From Nitrobacter sp. Nb-311A (GTDB lineage Bacteria > Pseudomonadota > Alphaproteobacteria > Rhizobiales > Xanthobacteraceae): a DNA stretch of 64,000 nt. Positions within the stretch are counted from its first letter, which is position 1, and each line of letters opens with the position of its first letter. The translations under genes and the position numbers were made by a program. The stretch covers positions 62,001 through 126,000 of the forward strand of contig NZ_AAMY01000002.1 of assembly GCF_000152905.1 (NCBI RefSeq), written 5' to 3'. Of the stretch, positions 41,838 to 53,967 are shown in pieces. The notes beneath the pieces are model-generated. The model was not told the DNA's origin, searched no databases, and saw nothing but the letters and a program-made list of their open reading frames with translations.

Positions 41838-42983
41838 ATGATCGCCTCCCGCATCCTCCGCCTCAGTCTCAGCCAGTTTCGCAACTACAGCTCCGCGGCG
41901 TTGAAGACGCGCAGCAACATGGTCGTGCTGGCCGGACCGAACGGCGCCGGCAAGACCAACTGCCTCGAGGCGATATCGCTGCTGTCGCCGGGACGCGGAT
42001 TGCGGCGCGCGACGCGCGACGACATCGCAGACAACAGGGGGGATGGCTCCTGGGCGGTGTCGGCCGAGGTGCAAGGCCCGCTCGGTCTTGCAACGCTCGG
42101 CACCGGCATCGACGCGCCGAACAATGAAACCGCCCCGGGCGGGCGGCGCTGCCGGATCGACCGCGAACCCGTCGCATCGGCAGCCGCGTTCGGCGACCAT
42201 CTGCGCATGGTCTGGCTGACGCCTTCGATGGACGGCCTGTTCACCGGGCCGGCGTCGGACAGGCGGCGTTTCCTTGACCGCCTGGTGCTGGCGATCGACA
42301 GCGACCACTCCGGCCGCGTCTCGGCGCTGGAGCGCAGCCTGCGTTCGCGCAACCGCCTGCTCGAGATGCGCAATCACGACGACCTCTGGTGCGACGCCGT
42401 CGAACGCGAAACCGCCGAACTTGCCGTCGCGGTCGCGGCGATGCGCGCCCAAACTATAACACGCCTTTCCGTCGCACTGGAGGCTCGCGGCAGCACCTCG
42501 TCATTCCCTTCGGCAAGAATCGGCCTCGATGGCTGGATGGAAAACAAGCTGCTGACCGAGCCGGCCACAGCGGTGGAGGACCGATACCGCGAGATCCTGC
42601 GCGCCAGCCGCGCCCGCGACGCCGCCGCCGGCCGCACGCTCGAAGGTCCGCATCTCACCGATTTCGAGGTGATCTATGCGCCGAAGGACATGCCCGCGAA
42701 GGAGGCTTCCACCGGCGAGCAGAAGGCGCTCCTGATCGGCCTCGTGCTGGCCCACGCCCGGCTCGTGGCCGAGATGACGGGCATCATACCGCTGCTGCTG
42801 CTTGACGAAGTCGTGGCTCACCTTGATCCCCACCGCCGCGACGCGTTGTTCAGCGAACTTGCCGGTCTGGGCGCCCAGGTCTGGATGAGCGGAGCCGACC
42901 CGGCCGCCTTCGCAAATGTTGGCGCCGGCAGCGAGACCTTCAACGTGGATTCGGGCCGCATCGGCCGTGAACCACCCTCATAA
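41838..42983 (+). CDS. recF: RecF recombination mediator ATPase
   Basis: A 381-residue SMC-like ATPase that loads RecA at gaps and stalled forks. Walker A GPNGAGKTN at about residue 34, signature STGEQKALLIGLVLAHARL and Walker B PLLLLDEVVAHLD are all present. The frame has a TTG at 41826, but the ATG at 41838 gives the usual family start (IASRILRLSLSQFRNY). Typical place between dnaN and gyrB. Confidence 0.95.
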   Translation: MIASRILRLSLSQFRNYSSAALKTRSNMVVLAGPNGAGKTNCLEAISLLSPGRGLRRATRDDIADNRGDGSWAVSAEVQGPLGLATLGTGIDAPNNETAPGGRRCRIDREPVASAAAFGDHLRMVWLTPSMDGLFTGPASDRRRFLDRLVLAIDSDHSGRVSALERSLRSRNRLLEMRNHDDLWCDAVERETAELAVAVAAMRAQTITRLSVALEARGSTSSFPSARIGLDGWMENKLLTEPATAVEDRYREILRASRARDAAAGRTLEGPHLTDFEVIYAPKDMPAKEASTGEQKALLIGLVLAHARLVAEMTGIIPLLLLDEVVAHLDPHRRDALFSELAGLGAQVWMSGADPAAFANVGAGSETFNVDSGRIGREPPS

Positions 42984-43129
42984 TAATGCCGTCGAAACCC
43001 GGCCGGACAAGTCAGGCTTCCGGTGTCCCGGTCAGAGCCCGAAGGTCTCGTGATTTTCGCCTCAACGCACCGGTTGCCCGGGTTGCGAATCACGATTTGG
43101 GAGGCTTCACGAATCGACTATTCCCGGCC

Positions 43130-43158
43130 TTGAAAAAACCGATAAAAACCACATATCT
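43130..43158 (+). promoter_or_regulatory. Possible gyrB promoter
   Basis: TTGAAA (43130-43135) and ATATCT (43153-43158) are spaced 17 bp, 115 bp before the gyrB start. This resembles a housekeeping sigma promoter; the match at -10 is weak. Confidence 0.35.
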
Positions 43159-43263
43159 TCAAAGACTTGCATGGCATCACTTTGCGCTAGGCGCGGTGCC
43201 GCTTTCATGTCAGAAATAAGTTTCTCAACAATATTCGCCGCATCCGTCTCGGGACACTTCTGA

Positions 43264-45714
<2,451 letters not shown>

Positions 45715-45820
45715 GTCGGCGTCCGCCTCAATAAGCGATTCGAATTCCGCTCGTCTGGTTGCGGCGTGGCTATGCGGCCCGAACTGACGGTCATGCCGGC
45801 ACGGATCGCGATTGCGACAG

Positions 45821-46387
45821 CTACCGCACGACGCCGGACGTGAAGCCGGGCCTGCGATGCGGCGGCTTGATTTCCTTTTTCAGGAAACACCGCGCGGCTT
45901 TGCCGGCGTATCCCGGCCGCGCATAGGTCCAGGCCCGGCATTTGCTGTCGGCATCGCACGCATGACGGCAAATCTGATCGGCGTCGGCTCTGTCGTCTTT
46001 CCTGATTTCGAAGCTGCGATAGTCGCCGCCTGAGCGATCGGTGGAGCTTTCCACCGGCCCGATCCGCCGCTCGATCACACCCGCGCCGCGCACGCCGGAC
46101 ACGCAGCACCGATTCGCGATCCGCGGCGGCACGGCGTTCTTGAGCCAGCATACCGCGGTTTCCGACCGTTCGCTGGGATAACTGAAGCTCCAGGCGCGGC
46201 AGCGACGGTCGCGTTCGCACGCCAAACCGCAATCAGCCGGATCGCCGGAGCGCAGCGGCGCCCGGAGATAGTCCGCGCCGGGACGGTCGAAATTCACCTG
46301 AGCACAGGCCGGACGCACCGCCGGAACAGAGATCCACAACAGCGCAGCAGACAGCGTCAGGCCGACCTTCAGCGCGTAGACTTTCAT
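45821..46387 (-). CDS. Exported PAN/Apple-domain protein
   Basis: A 188-residue protein with a signal peptide (MKVYALKVGLTLSAALLWISV) and two PAN-like modules, each with the pattern DYLRAPLRSGDPADCGLACERDRRCRAWSFSY or DYRSFEIRKDDRADADQICRHACDADSKCRAWTY, plus Cys in CWLK and CFLK. PAN domains bind carbohydrate or protein. The frame opens at 46441, but ATG 46387 begins the signal. Role in the periplasm unknown. Confidence 0.82.
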   Translation of the reverse strand: MKVYALKVGLTLSAALLWISVPAVRPACAQVNFDRPGADYLRAPLRSGDPADCGLACERDRRCRAWSFSYPSERSETAVCWLKNAVPPRIANRCCVSGVRGAGVIERRIGPVESSTDRSGGDYRSFEIRKDDRADADQICRHACDADSKCRAWTYARPGYAGKAARCFLKKEIKPPHRRPGFTSGVVR

Positions 46388-46603
46388 CAGGTGCCGCAAA
46401 ACGACGTATCCCGAACAAGGACGTGCGCGGATGGGGTTCATTAAATCGCGCCCTCAATGTACGTTGGATGAACAATCGCCGCGAAACAACCCGCTGACCC
46501 GATCATACCTCGATTCGGCGGAAGCCGATCGCTTCGAACCCGCGAAGCGACGGATGCGTCATTGTCAGCCGTTCCGCCGCGAGTTCATGATGCGAATCTC
46601 CTC

Positions 46604-46700
46604 TGGAGCGTTTTCGAACGAAGCGAATATCGGCTTCGCGTGAAACGCGTCAGAACACCAATCCCGAGCTTCGCCTCTCAGTCAAAAGCGAAAAGCTCTC
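46604..46700 (-). repeat. Two-hairpin interspersed repeat, copy C (degenerate)
   Basis: A diverged copy in the opposite orientation: GAGCGTTTTCGAACGAAGCG at one end and AAAGCTCTCTAG at the other. It lies beside the gshA stop in the 310-bp gap with the PAN gene and could function in transcript ends. Confidence 0.6.
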
Positions 46701-48070
46701 TAGAAGGCATATTCGCTATATGCGGGTTCCACCGAACCACCCCACGCGCCGTTGAACTTTTCCAGCATCTCCTCGGCCGGAGAGCGGCCTGAATCCAGAA
46801 TTTGATCGAGCGGCTCCAGATGCCGCGACTCATCGCGACCCAGATGGTCGAGACGGCCGCGCCGGCGCAGGCCCCCATGCGCCAGCACGAGGCACTCCTT
46901 GGCAATTTCGAACAGATAGTGACTTTTGATCCGGACCTTGAAGCCCAAGCGAGAGACGTCATCGCGCAACGCCTGGCGTTCCTGCGCGTTCCAACGCTTC
47001 GCGATGTCCCACGCGGCGTCAAGACTGGTGTCGTCGTAGAGCAATCCGACCCAGAACGCCGAAAGCGCCGGCAGACGCCCCCAAGGCACGCCGTCGGCGC
47101 CACGCATTTCCAGATACCGCTTGAGCCGCACCTCCGGAAAAATCGTCGACAGATGATTGGCCCAGTCCGAAAGGGTCGGCCGCTCGCCGGGGATGGCGCT
47201 GTTCCTGCCGTCTAGAAAGTCACGAAACGAGGAACCGGATACGTCGATATAATTTTCGCCGCGCTTGACGAAATACATGGGAACGTCGAGTGCGTAATCG
47301 ACCCAGCGTTCGAAACCCATGCCGTCCTCGAACGCCCAGGGGATCATTCCGGCGCGGGCATTATCAGTGTCGCGCCAGATTTCCGAACGATACGACAGGA
47401 AGCCGTTCGGCTTGCCTTCGGTGAAAGGAGAATTTGCGAACAGCGCTGTCGCAACCGGTTGCAACGCCACCGAGACCCGCAGCTTCCTGACCATGTCGCT
47501 TTCGGACGAGAAGTCGAGATTGGTCTGCACGGTGCAGGTCCGGAACATCATGTCGAGGCCGTAGCGGCCGACCTTCGGCATGTAGTCGCGCATGATCCGG
47601 TAGCGGCCCTTGGGCATCATCGGAATCTGCGACAGCGACCAGGACGGAGTCATGCCGAGGCCCAGAAAGCCGATGCCGAGCGGCGTCGCGACCTCCTTGA
47701 CCTGCGCCAGATGCGCCGCAAGCTCGGATTGGGTCTGATGCACGGTCTCCAACGGCGCGCCCGATAATTCGAACTGTCCTCCCGGCTCCAGCGAAATCGC
47801 ACCGCCCCCGGTGACGTCATGAAGTCCGATGATGTTGCCCTGCTCCATGATCGGCTCCCAGCCGAGCAACAATTGCATACCTTCGAGCAAGGCGCCGATG
47901 CCGCGTGGTCCTTCGTAAGGCACGGGGTCATGCCCCTGAAGCGTGAACGGAGTTTTCTCGTGCTCGGTGCCGATGCGGAATTCGGATGCCGGCTTTATGC
48001 CGGCCTCCAGCCAGGCCACGAGTTCGTCGCGCGATTGCAGCAGCGTCATATCGATCTGGTCACGCGCCAT
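46700..48070 (-). CDS. gshA: Glutamate-cysteine ligase (plant/alphaproteobacterial type)
   Basis: A 456-residue enzyme catalysing the first step of glutathione synthesis from glutamate and cysteine with ATP. The motif series is that of the GCS2/plant-type class: EFRIGTEHEKTPF, GGAISLEPGGQFELSGAP, MFRTCTVQTNLDF, MRGADGVPWGRLPALSAFWVGLLYD and the C-terminal AYSEYAF. The start at 48070 fits the family. Two Met residues near the start (1 and 8) are alternatives. Confidence 0.93.
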   Translation of the reverse strand: MARDQIDMTLLQSRDELVAWLEAGIKPASEFRIGTEHEKTPFTLQGHDPVPYEGPRGIGALLEGMQLLLGWEPIMEQGNIIGLHDVTGGGAISLEPGGQFELSGAPLETVHQTQSELAAHLAQVKEVATPLGIGFLGLGMTPSWSLSQIPMMPKGRYRIMRDYMPKVGRYGLDMMFRTCTVQTNLDFSSESDMVRKLRVSVALQPVATALFANSPFTEGKPNGFLSYRSEIWRDTDNARAGMIPWAFEDGMGFERWVDYALDVPMYFVKRGENYIDVSGSSFRDFLDGRNSAIPGERPTLSDWANHLSTIFPEVRLKRYLEMRGADGVPWGRLPALSAFWVGLLYDDTSLDAAWDIAKRWNAQERQALRDDVSRLGFKVRIKSHYLFEIAKECLVLAHGGLRRRGRLDHLGRDESRHLEPLDQILDSGRSPAEEMLEKFNGAWGGSVEPAYSEYAF

Positions 48071-48736
48071 AGAAGATTCCGATGCGGGGCGGTGCGATCG
48101 TACGCACGCGATGTCGGTTTAAGAATATCGAGCCGCCTGGCCCCAAATCGAGAAAGATGAAAGAGACATCATCGCGCGGACGGGCTGTCTCTCCCTGCAA
48201 GCGCCTGAGCCTCATTGCAGGAACAATCGGGCCGGTCAAGCAGCCCGCAAAGGATGGAGGCGTCAATCGCCGAGAGTTTGAGCCGGCCGCTCGACCGTGC
48301 GCCAGGATCGCGACGGCCTCGCGGTTCTTGGTCGCCGACCACATCTGTTTTGCGATGCGGAAGGTAAATTTTACGAGCCGACTTCACGCCCGCAATCTGA
48401 TGGCTTTGGAAGGGCGCGCCGATCCATCGGCGCCGATCAGGGCGTCAGCAACCGAAGACAACCGTCGCGCAGCCCCGGCCGGATTACAATCATTGATTGA
48501 ATCATGAGGAAAAATCTCCCTCAGGATGTAACCGATCCGGATAACTCCCCCTGTCAGCGTCTCAAAATGACACTTTTAGCAAGCGGAGACCCCGCTCCTT
48601 AACCGCTTGTTTACCGTAACACGAAAAGGTTGAGCCTCGAGGGCGAGACCCGCGCCGGTTTGAATCGTTCCTTATCAAGCAGGCGGGGGGAAACGCGAGG
48701 GCGCATTTGGGTGCGCGGTCGATACCGGACGAAAGC
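48071..48736. other. Intergenic stretch, nothing supported
   Basis: About 665 bp between the divergent gshA and Sel1 genes. Several small frames on both strands overlap, but none has a good start or protein-like composition. It must carry promoters for both genes; no clear site is seen. Confidence 0.4.
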
Positions 48737-51700
48737 ATGAATTCGCGTGGATCGTCGAGCGACGACGGAATCGAATCATCCGACGCTGCCGCGCGCCGCG
48801 CCGGCATAACCCCTCCCGACGGGCTCAGTTCCGGCGCCGGCAGCACCCTGGAGGATCCGGCCCAGCCCGAAGCCGCGAGCCAGGACATCCGCGACGTGGC
48901 GGATATTCATCAACGGCTGGATTCCATCACGCGCCAGATCGATCAGTTGTCAAACCCGGCCGCGGATAGCGGCGAACCTGCGGTCGCCCGCCAGCTCAAC
49001 GATGCCATTTCGCGGCTCGATGCCCGGCTCGCCAGGGTCGCCGCCCAGACGGCCGGAGACGATCCGCAGCAACGTATGGCCGACCGGGGATTAACCGAGA
49101 TCTACAATCGATCGCCATCGCCGGATTCCGTCACGCTCGAATCTGCGATCGCGGAGGTCGTCGCCCGCCAGCATGAACTCGATGAGGCTTCACGCGCGAC
49201 GTTCTCAAACAGCTCGGCACCTTTAACCTCGGGGTTGAGAACACCGCGACCGGCGACGGATTTCTCCAGCCTCGAACGGCAACTCTTCAAGATCACGAGC
49301 CAGATCGAATCGTTGCAACGCCCGGAGGGAATCGAGCAGTCGATCGCCGCATTCCGCATTGAGCTTGCCGGTATCCGTCACGTTATTACCGAAGCAATGC
49401 CGCGCCGTGCGATCGAATCGATCGAAAACGAGATTCGCTCGCTGTCGCGGCGCATCGAGGAGGTCCGTCACAACGGCAGCGACGGTCAGGCGCTGGCGAG
49501 TATCGAACAGGCCCTCAATGAAATCCACGAGGCGCTGCGATCGCTGAAACCGGCGGAGCAGCTCGCAGGATTCGACGAGGCCATCCGCAATCTCGGCGGC
49601 AAGATAGATACGATCGTGCGGGACAGCGGCGATAGCGGCATGACGCAGCAGCTGGAGAACGCGATCGGCGCGCTTCGCAGCATCGTCTCGAACGTCGCCT
49701 CCAACGACGCGTTGGAGCGGCTCAGCAACGATCTCAGCATGCTGTCGTCTAAAGTCGATCAGCTTAATCGGCCCGAAAGCCACGGCGATTCTTTCTCCGC
49801 GCTCGAACAGCGCATGGCCGCGCTAACGGCGACCCTGGAGAACCGCGAAGGCCCGGCCCCCGGCGGCAGTTCCGAACAACTTGAAGAGGTGGTGCGGGCG
49901 CTGTCCGAGCGCCTCGACCGTCTGCCCGCCGGTCACGATTCGTCCTCTGCTCTGGCCCACCTCGAACAGCGAGTTTCACTGCTGCTCGAACGCCTGGAGA
50001 CCGCGAGCGACCATTCAGGATCCCATCTCGGGCGCGTCGAGGAGGGGTTGCAGGACATCCTGCGTTGCCTGGAACGGCAGCAGGCCGGACTCGTGGCGAT
50101 GTCCGAAAACGGTCCGCGTAGCGCCGCCCCAACCATGGACAGCGAGGTCGTCGAAGCGATCAAGCGCGAATTGTCCGAGATGCGCTTCTGCCAATCGGAA
50201 AACGACCGTCATACCCAGGACTCGCTCGAGGCCGTTCACAACACGCTGGAGCATGTGGTCGACCGGCTGGCGATGATCGAAAGCGACCTTCGCGCGGTTC
50301 GCGCCATGCCCACCCGGGCCGAGCCGTCCCGCGGCGGAATCCCAGAACGGGCAGCCGATCTGCCGCCCAAGCCGGAACTGCCGAACCCCGTTCTATCGCA
50401 GATGGCCACGCCGCCCGCTCCGACCCTCACCGCAAAAGCGGCGTCGACCCCGCACGCCAAGGCTGACGTCCTGATTCCGAGAGACACCTCCGATGCGGAT
50501 CGCGTCGCGCCATCGGTGACCGCGCCCTCGCCGCGTCCGGCGATCGACCCGGCGCTGCCGCCCGATCATCCACTCGAGCCCGGCACCCGTCCGGCAGGAC
50601 GCCCAGCATCGCCGCCGGAGCGAATCGCGGCCTCCGAAAGCGCGATCGGCGCCGTCGCCGAAGCCCCACGCGACCAGTCCGGCTCATCATTCATCGCCGC
50701 CGCTCGCCGCGCGGCGAAGGCGGCCGCCGCCGCTGGGGCATCGCCCGACAAATCCGGCCGAACCAAGGTCGCCATCGAACCGGCGCGTCCCGCCACAGGC
50801 GGATCGGACATCACCTCCAAAATCCGCTCACTGCTCGTTGCAGCGAGCGTGATCGTGATCGTTCTCAGCAGTTTCAAGTTCGCGATGACGCTGCTCGACA
50901 GTCCCCCGCGCGAGATCCTCAGCGAGAGCGGCCCGGCCGCTCCCGTGACGAAGCCGCCAGCCGAAGCCGAGCCCGGCGCCGAGATTCCGCCGTCGCCTTC
51001 GACGAACGCGCCCACACCGATCGACCGGCACTCGATGGTTACACCGCCGGCAGGCGACAGTGCGGCTCCGACCGAAGAGCCGTCAGATGTGCCGGCAAGC
51101 CAGCGGGCAACCACATCCGCCGACATCACGGGTACGATCCCTGACGAACACGTGCTCGAACCGGCGGCAACTTCGCCTTCCGAATCACTGCCCGACAGCA
51201 TCGGCGGCGCGACACTGCGCACTGCCGCGCTGCAAGGCGACGCGGCGGCCGCATTCGAAGTCGGCGTTCGCTATGCCGAAGGCAAAGGCGTCGCCGTCAA
51301 TTACAACGAGGCCGCGAAGTGGTACGAGCGGGCCGCGCATGCTGGCATCGTGCCGGCCATGTTCAGGCTTGGCACTCTGCATGAAAAGGGGCTCGGCGCG
51401 AGCAAGGACATCGATGCGGCGCGCCGCTATTATATGCTGGCGGCCGACCGGGGCAACGCCAAGGCGATGCATAACCTCGCCGTGCTCGATGCCGATGGCG
51501 GCGGCAAAGGCGCCGACTACACGAGCGCTGCGCAATGGTTTCGCAAGGCGGCTGAGCGGGGTATTGCCGACAGCCAGTTCAATCTCGGTATTCTTTACGC
51601 ACGCGGCATTGGCGTCGAACAGAATCTCGCGAAATCCTACAAGTGGTTCAGCCTCGCCGCCGCCCAAGGCGACGTGGATTCAGGACGCAAGCGCGACGAA

Positions 51701-51904
51701 GTCGCCAAGCGACTTGATGCGCAGTCCCTGGCTGCGGCCAAGCTGGCGGTTCAAACGTTCGTGCCTACGCCCCAGCCTGACGATGCCGTCAAGGTTCCCA
51801 GTCCCGCCGGCGGATGGGACAGCGCGGCCGCAAAGCCCCACGCAAAAACCGCGCCGCGCAAGGCCGCGACGGCGAACCCGGCGACACGGCACACCGCACG
51901 TTAA
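48737..51904 (+). CDS. PodJ-like coiled-coil membrane protein with Sel1 repeats
   Basis: A 1055-residue single-pass protein. Residues about 50-520 are repeated coiled-coil segments (IESIENEIRSLSRRIEEVR, LERLSNDLSMLSSKVDQL), followed by a Pro/Ala-rich linker, one TM (LLVAASVIVIVLSSFKFAMTL at about 698-718), and a periplasmic part with four Sel1 repeats (AAFEVGVRYAEGKGVAVNYNEAAKWY; PAMFRLGTLHEKGLGASKD; KAMHNLAVLDADGG; QFNLGILYARGIGVEQN). This order is that of PodJ, a polar scaffold for flagella, pili and division in Caulobacter. The frame has a TTG at 48707; I prefer ATG 48737. Polarity role is inferred. Confidence 0.82.
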   Translation: MNSRGSSSDDGIESSDAAARRAGITPPDGLSSGAGSTLEDPAQPEAASQDIRDVADIHQRLDSITRQIDQLSNPAADSGEPAVARQLNDAISRLDARLARVAAQTAGDDPQQRMADRGLTEIYNRSPSPDSVTLESAIAEVVARQHELDEASRATFSNSSAPLTSGLRTPRPATDFSSLERQLFKITSQIESLQRPEGIEQSIAAFRIELAGIRHVITEAMPRRAIESIENEIRSLSRRIEEVRHNGSDGQALASIEQALNEIHEALRSLKPAEQLAGFDEAIRNLGGKIDTIVRDSGDSGMTQQLENAIGALRSIVSNVASNDALERLSNDLSMLSSKVDQLNRPESHGDSFSALEQRMAALTATLENREGPAPGGSSEQLEEVVRALSERLDRLPAGHDSSSALAHLEQRVSLLLERLETASDHSGSHLGRVEEGLQDILRCLERQQAGLVAMSENGPRSAAPTMDSEVVEAIKRELSEMRFCQSENDRHTQDSLEAVHNTLEHVVDRLAMIESDLRAVRAMPTRAEPSRGGIPERAADLPPKPELPNPVLSQMATPPAPTLTAKAASTPHAKADVLIPRDTSDADRVAPSVTAPSPRPAIDPALPPDHPLEPGTRPAGRPASPPERIAASESAIGAVAEAPRDQSGSSFIAAARRAAKAAAAAGASPDKSGRTKVAIEPARPATGGSDITSKIRSLLVAASVIVIVLSSFKFAMTLLDSPPREILSESGPAAPVTKPPAEAEPGAEIPPSPSTNAPTPIDRHSMVTPPAGDSAAPTEEPSDVPASQRATTSADITGTIPDEHVLEPAATSPSESLPDSIGGATLRTAALQGDAAAAFEVGVRYAEGKGVAVNYNEAAKWYERAAHAGIVPAMFRLGTLHEKGLGASKDIDAARRYYMLAADRGNAKAMHNLAVLDADGGGKGADYTSAAQWFRKAAERGIADSQFNLGILYARGIGVEQNLAKSYKWFSLAAAQGDVDSGRKRDEVAKRLDAQSLAAAKLAVQTFVPTPQPDDAVKVPSPAGGWDSAAAKPHAKTAPRKAATANPATRHTAR

Positions 51905-52028
51905 TCCAGATTCACCCACTTCGGACGTGATCGGCGGATCAGAAATGCCGGCCCGTCGCGAATTCTTTAACCCCCGCCGCCGATGATTTCGGCTATGCAG
52001 GGATGCGGCTCGCGGCCGTGCCGCGACT

Positions 52029-52133
52029 AGATCATGATCCGATCAAGTCGAATCGGATCATGCTCTGGAAACGATTGTCTGGTCGGATTTTCTTGCGACG
52101 AACCGGTATCCACTTCGCCGGAAAATGCTCCAA
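52029..52133 (+). repeat. Two-hairpin interspersed repeat, copy D (stem replaced)
   Basis: The second half matches copies A/B (GACGAACCGGTATCCACTTC), but the first hairpin has a different stem, ATGATCCGAT/ATCGGATCAT, which is still fully complementary. It is at the 5' side of the TauE gene. Confidence 0.65.
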
Positions 52134-52191
52134 AGGTCCAAGCTGCGACAGGCGCCGGCCCGCCAGCAGCCAAATCCGAAAACGAACGCGC

Positions 52192-53118
52192 GTGCAGCTT
52201 TACCTTCCGATCGCCGATATTCCGGTCAACGTGTTCCTCATCCTGGCGATGGGGGCGGCCGTCGGGTTCGTATCGGGGATGTTCGGCATCGGGGGAGGCT
52301 TCCTTATGACGCCTCTGCTGATCTTTATCGGCATCGCCCCGGCGGTTGCCGTTGCAACGGTCACGAGCCACATCGCAGCCTCTTCGTTCTCGGGAGCGCT
52401 GTCCTACTGGCGCAAGCGCGCTGTCGATCCGATGCTCGCGGTGATTCTGCTGAGCGGCGGTATTATCGGAACCGTATTCGGGGTCTCGACCTTCACGCGT
52501 CTGCGCTCGCTGGGACAACTCGATCTCCTGATCGCGCTATCCTACCTCGTGCTGCTGTCCGGCGTCGGCGCGGCAATGTCCTGGGAGGGGCTGCGGGCGA
52601 TGCTTCGGGCCCGGCAGGGCCGGACCGTGCCGCTGCGACGCTCGGGCGGCCATGGCTGGGTCCATGGCCTGCCGCTGAAAATCCGGTTCAAGCGTTCCAA
52701 GATTTACCTTTCGGCCATCCCGGTCATCGCCATCGGCCTCTTGATCGGTTTCATTGGTGCGATCATGGGCATCGGCGGGGGCTTCATTCTGGTGCCGCTG
52801 CTGATCTATCTGCTGCGCGTGCCGACGTCGACGGTGATCGGCACTTCCATGGTGCTCACGCTCATCACCATGACGTTCGCCACGGTGCTGCACGCCGCCA
52901 CCAACCATCTCGTCGACGCCGTGCTGGCGTTGATCCTGATGACCGGCGGTGTGACCGGCGCGCAATTCGGGGCCCGCGCCGGCCAGCGTATCCGGGGCGA
53001 ACATCTTCGGCTGCTGCTCGGATTGTTGATTTTGGCGGTCGGTACTCGGTTCGCGATCGAACTGGGCATCCGACCCGCCGATCTCTACACCGTTCACGAC
53101 GCCACGGGCGGCACATGA
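52192..53118 (+). CDS. TauE/SafE-family sulfite/anion exporter
   Basis: A 308-residue membrane permease of the TauE/SafE family with about eight TM helices in two repeats, each with the family motif: AVGFVSGMFGIGGGFLMTPLL and LIGFIGAIMGIGGGFILVPLL. The frame is open to 52003, but that part is repeat copy D; GTG 52192 (VQLYLPIADIPVNVF) is the family start. Substrate is likely a sulfonate, sulfite or organic anion. Its TGA overlaps the next gene ATG. Confidence 0.9.
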   Translation: MQLYLPIADIPVNVFLILAMGAAVGFVSGMFGIGGGFLMTPLLIFIGIAPAVAVATVTSHIAASSFSGALSYWRKRAVDPMLAVILLSGGIIGTVFGVSTFTRLRSLGQLDLLIALSYLVLLSGVGAAMSWEGLRAMLRARQGRTVPLRRSGGHGWVHGLPLKIRFKRSKIYLSAIPVIAIGLLIGFIGAIMGIGGGFILVPLLIYLLRVPTSTVIGTSMVLTLITMTFATVLHAATNHLVDAVLALILMTGGVTGAQFGARAGQRIRGEHLRLLLGLLILAVGTRFAIELGIRPADLYTVHDATGGT

Positions 53119-53903
53119 GAATGCGCGCAACACGGTCGGCGGGATTCGCACTGCTGCTCGGGGCGATCCTCGGCGCCGGCGAGGCGCGCGCCGAGCACCT
53201 TATCGTTTCCGTATCGAACCATCGCGTCACCGTGACGCCGAACTATTCCGGCGAGGAACTGGTGCTGTTCGGCTCGATCGAGCGCGACGACCATACGCCG
53301 CTTCCACGCACCGGCTACGATCTCGTCGTAACTGTCAGCGGCCCGCCCGTCGACATGGTCACGCGTCGCAAGGAGCGTTGGTTCGGCATCTGGGTGAATG
53401 CCAATTCCCGGCAATTCCTCCAGGTCCCGACCTATCTTGCGGTGTTCGCCAACCGGCCGCTGGACAAGATCGCCGCGCCGGATCTTCTGCGCCGGCAACG
53501 ACTCGGGCTGAACAACGTGCTGCTCACGCAGCGCGTCGGTTCCGACTACGCCGACGTGGTACCCAGCGATCCGTTCCGCCGCGCCTTCATCAGGCTACGA
53601 AGCGAACAAGGACTATACCGCGAGAACACTTCAGCGGTGACCTTCCTGACCCCGACCCTGTTCCGCACCGGCATCCCGCTCCCCGCGGAGGTGCCGACCG
53701 GCACTTTCACCATAGACATCAAGCTGCTTGCCGACGGAGCGCTGATTGCAAAGACCGATACGGCGTTCGAAATCGTCAAGGTCGGATTTGAGCAATTCGT
53801 GGCCACGGCCGCCAAGCAACACGGTCTGGCTTATGGCGTGGCGACGGCGCTTATGGCGTTGATGGCCGGCTGGATGGCGTCGATCGTTTTCCGCAGAGAC
53901 TGA
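53115..53903 (+). CDS. TIGR02186-family exported protein, partner of the permease
   Basis: A 262-residue protein with a signal peptide (ATRSAGFALLLGAILGAGEARA), a beta-rich periplasmic part (SVSNHRVTVTPNYSGEELVLFGSIERD, NRPLDKIAAPDLLRRQRLGL) and a C-terminal TM (VATALMALMAGWMASIVF). This is the family always found after this type of TauE permease. ATGA overlap at 53115 indicates one operon. Role in transport is inferred from context only. Confidence 0.85.
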   Translation: MRMRATRSAGFALLLGAILGAGEARAEHLIVSVSNHRVTVTPNYSGEELVLFGSIERDDHTPLPRTGYDLVVTVSGPPVDMVTRRKERWFGIWVNANSRQFLQVPTYLAVFANRPLDKIAAPDLLRRQRLGLNNVLLTQRVGSDYADVVPSDPFRRAFIRLRSEQGLYRENTSAVTFLTPTLFRTGIPLPAEVPTGTFTIDIKLLADGALIAKTDTAFEIVKVGFEQFVATAAKQHGLAYGVATALMALMAGWMASIVFRRD

Positions 53904-53967
53904 GTTCTTGACGTTCCTGGGGCGAGAGCAGCCACGCGGGGGCCGTGCGGAATCAGGTCAACCGCCA

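Noticed and set aside
48082-48507. 141-codon plus-strand frame in the gshA upstream region
   Set aside because: Basic, low-order composition, no Shine-Dalgarno and overlaps likely promoters of two divergent genes.
52125-53114. Upstream 330 codons of the long frame that ends with the TIGR02186 protein
   Set aside because: It overlaps the TauE permease in another frame; family start and ATGA coupling put the real start at 53115.
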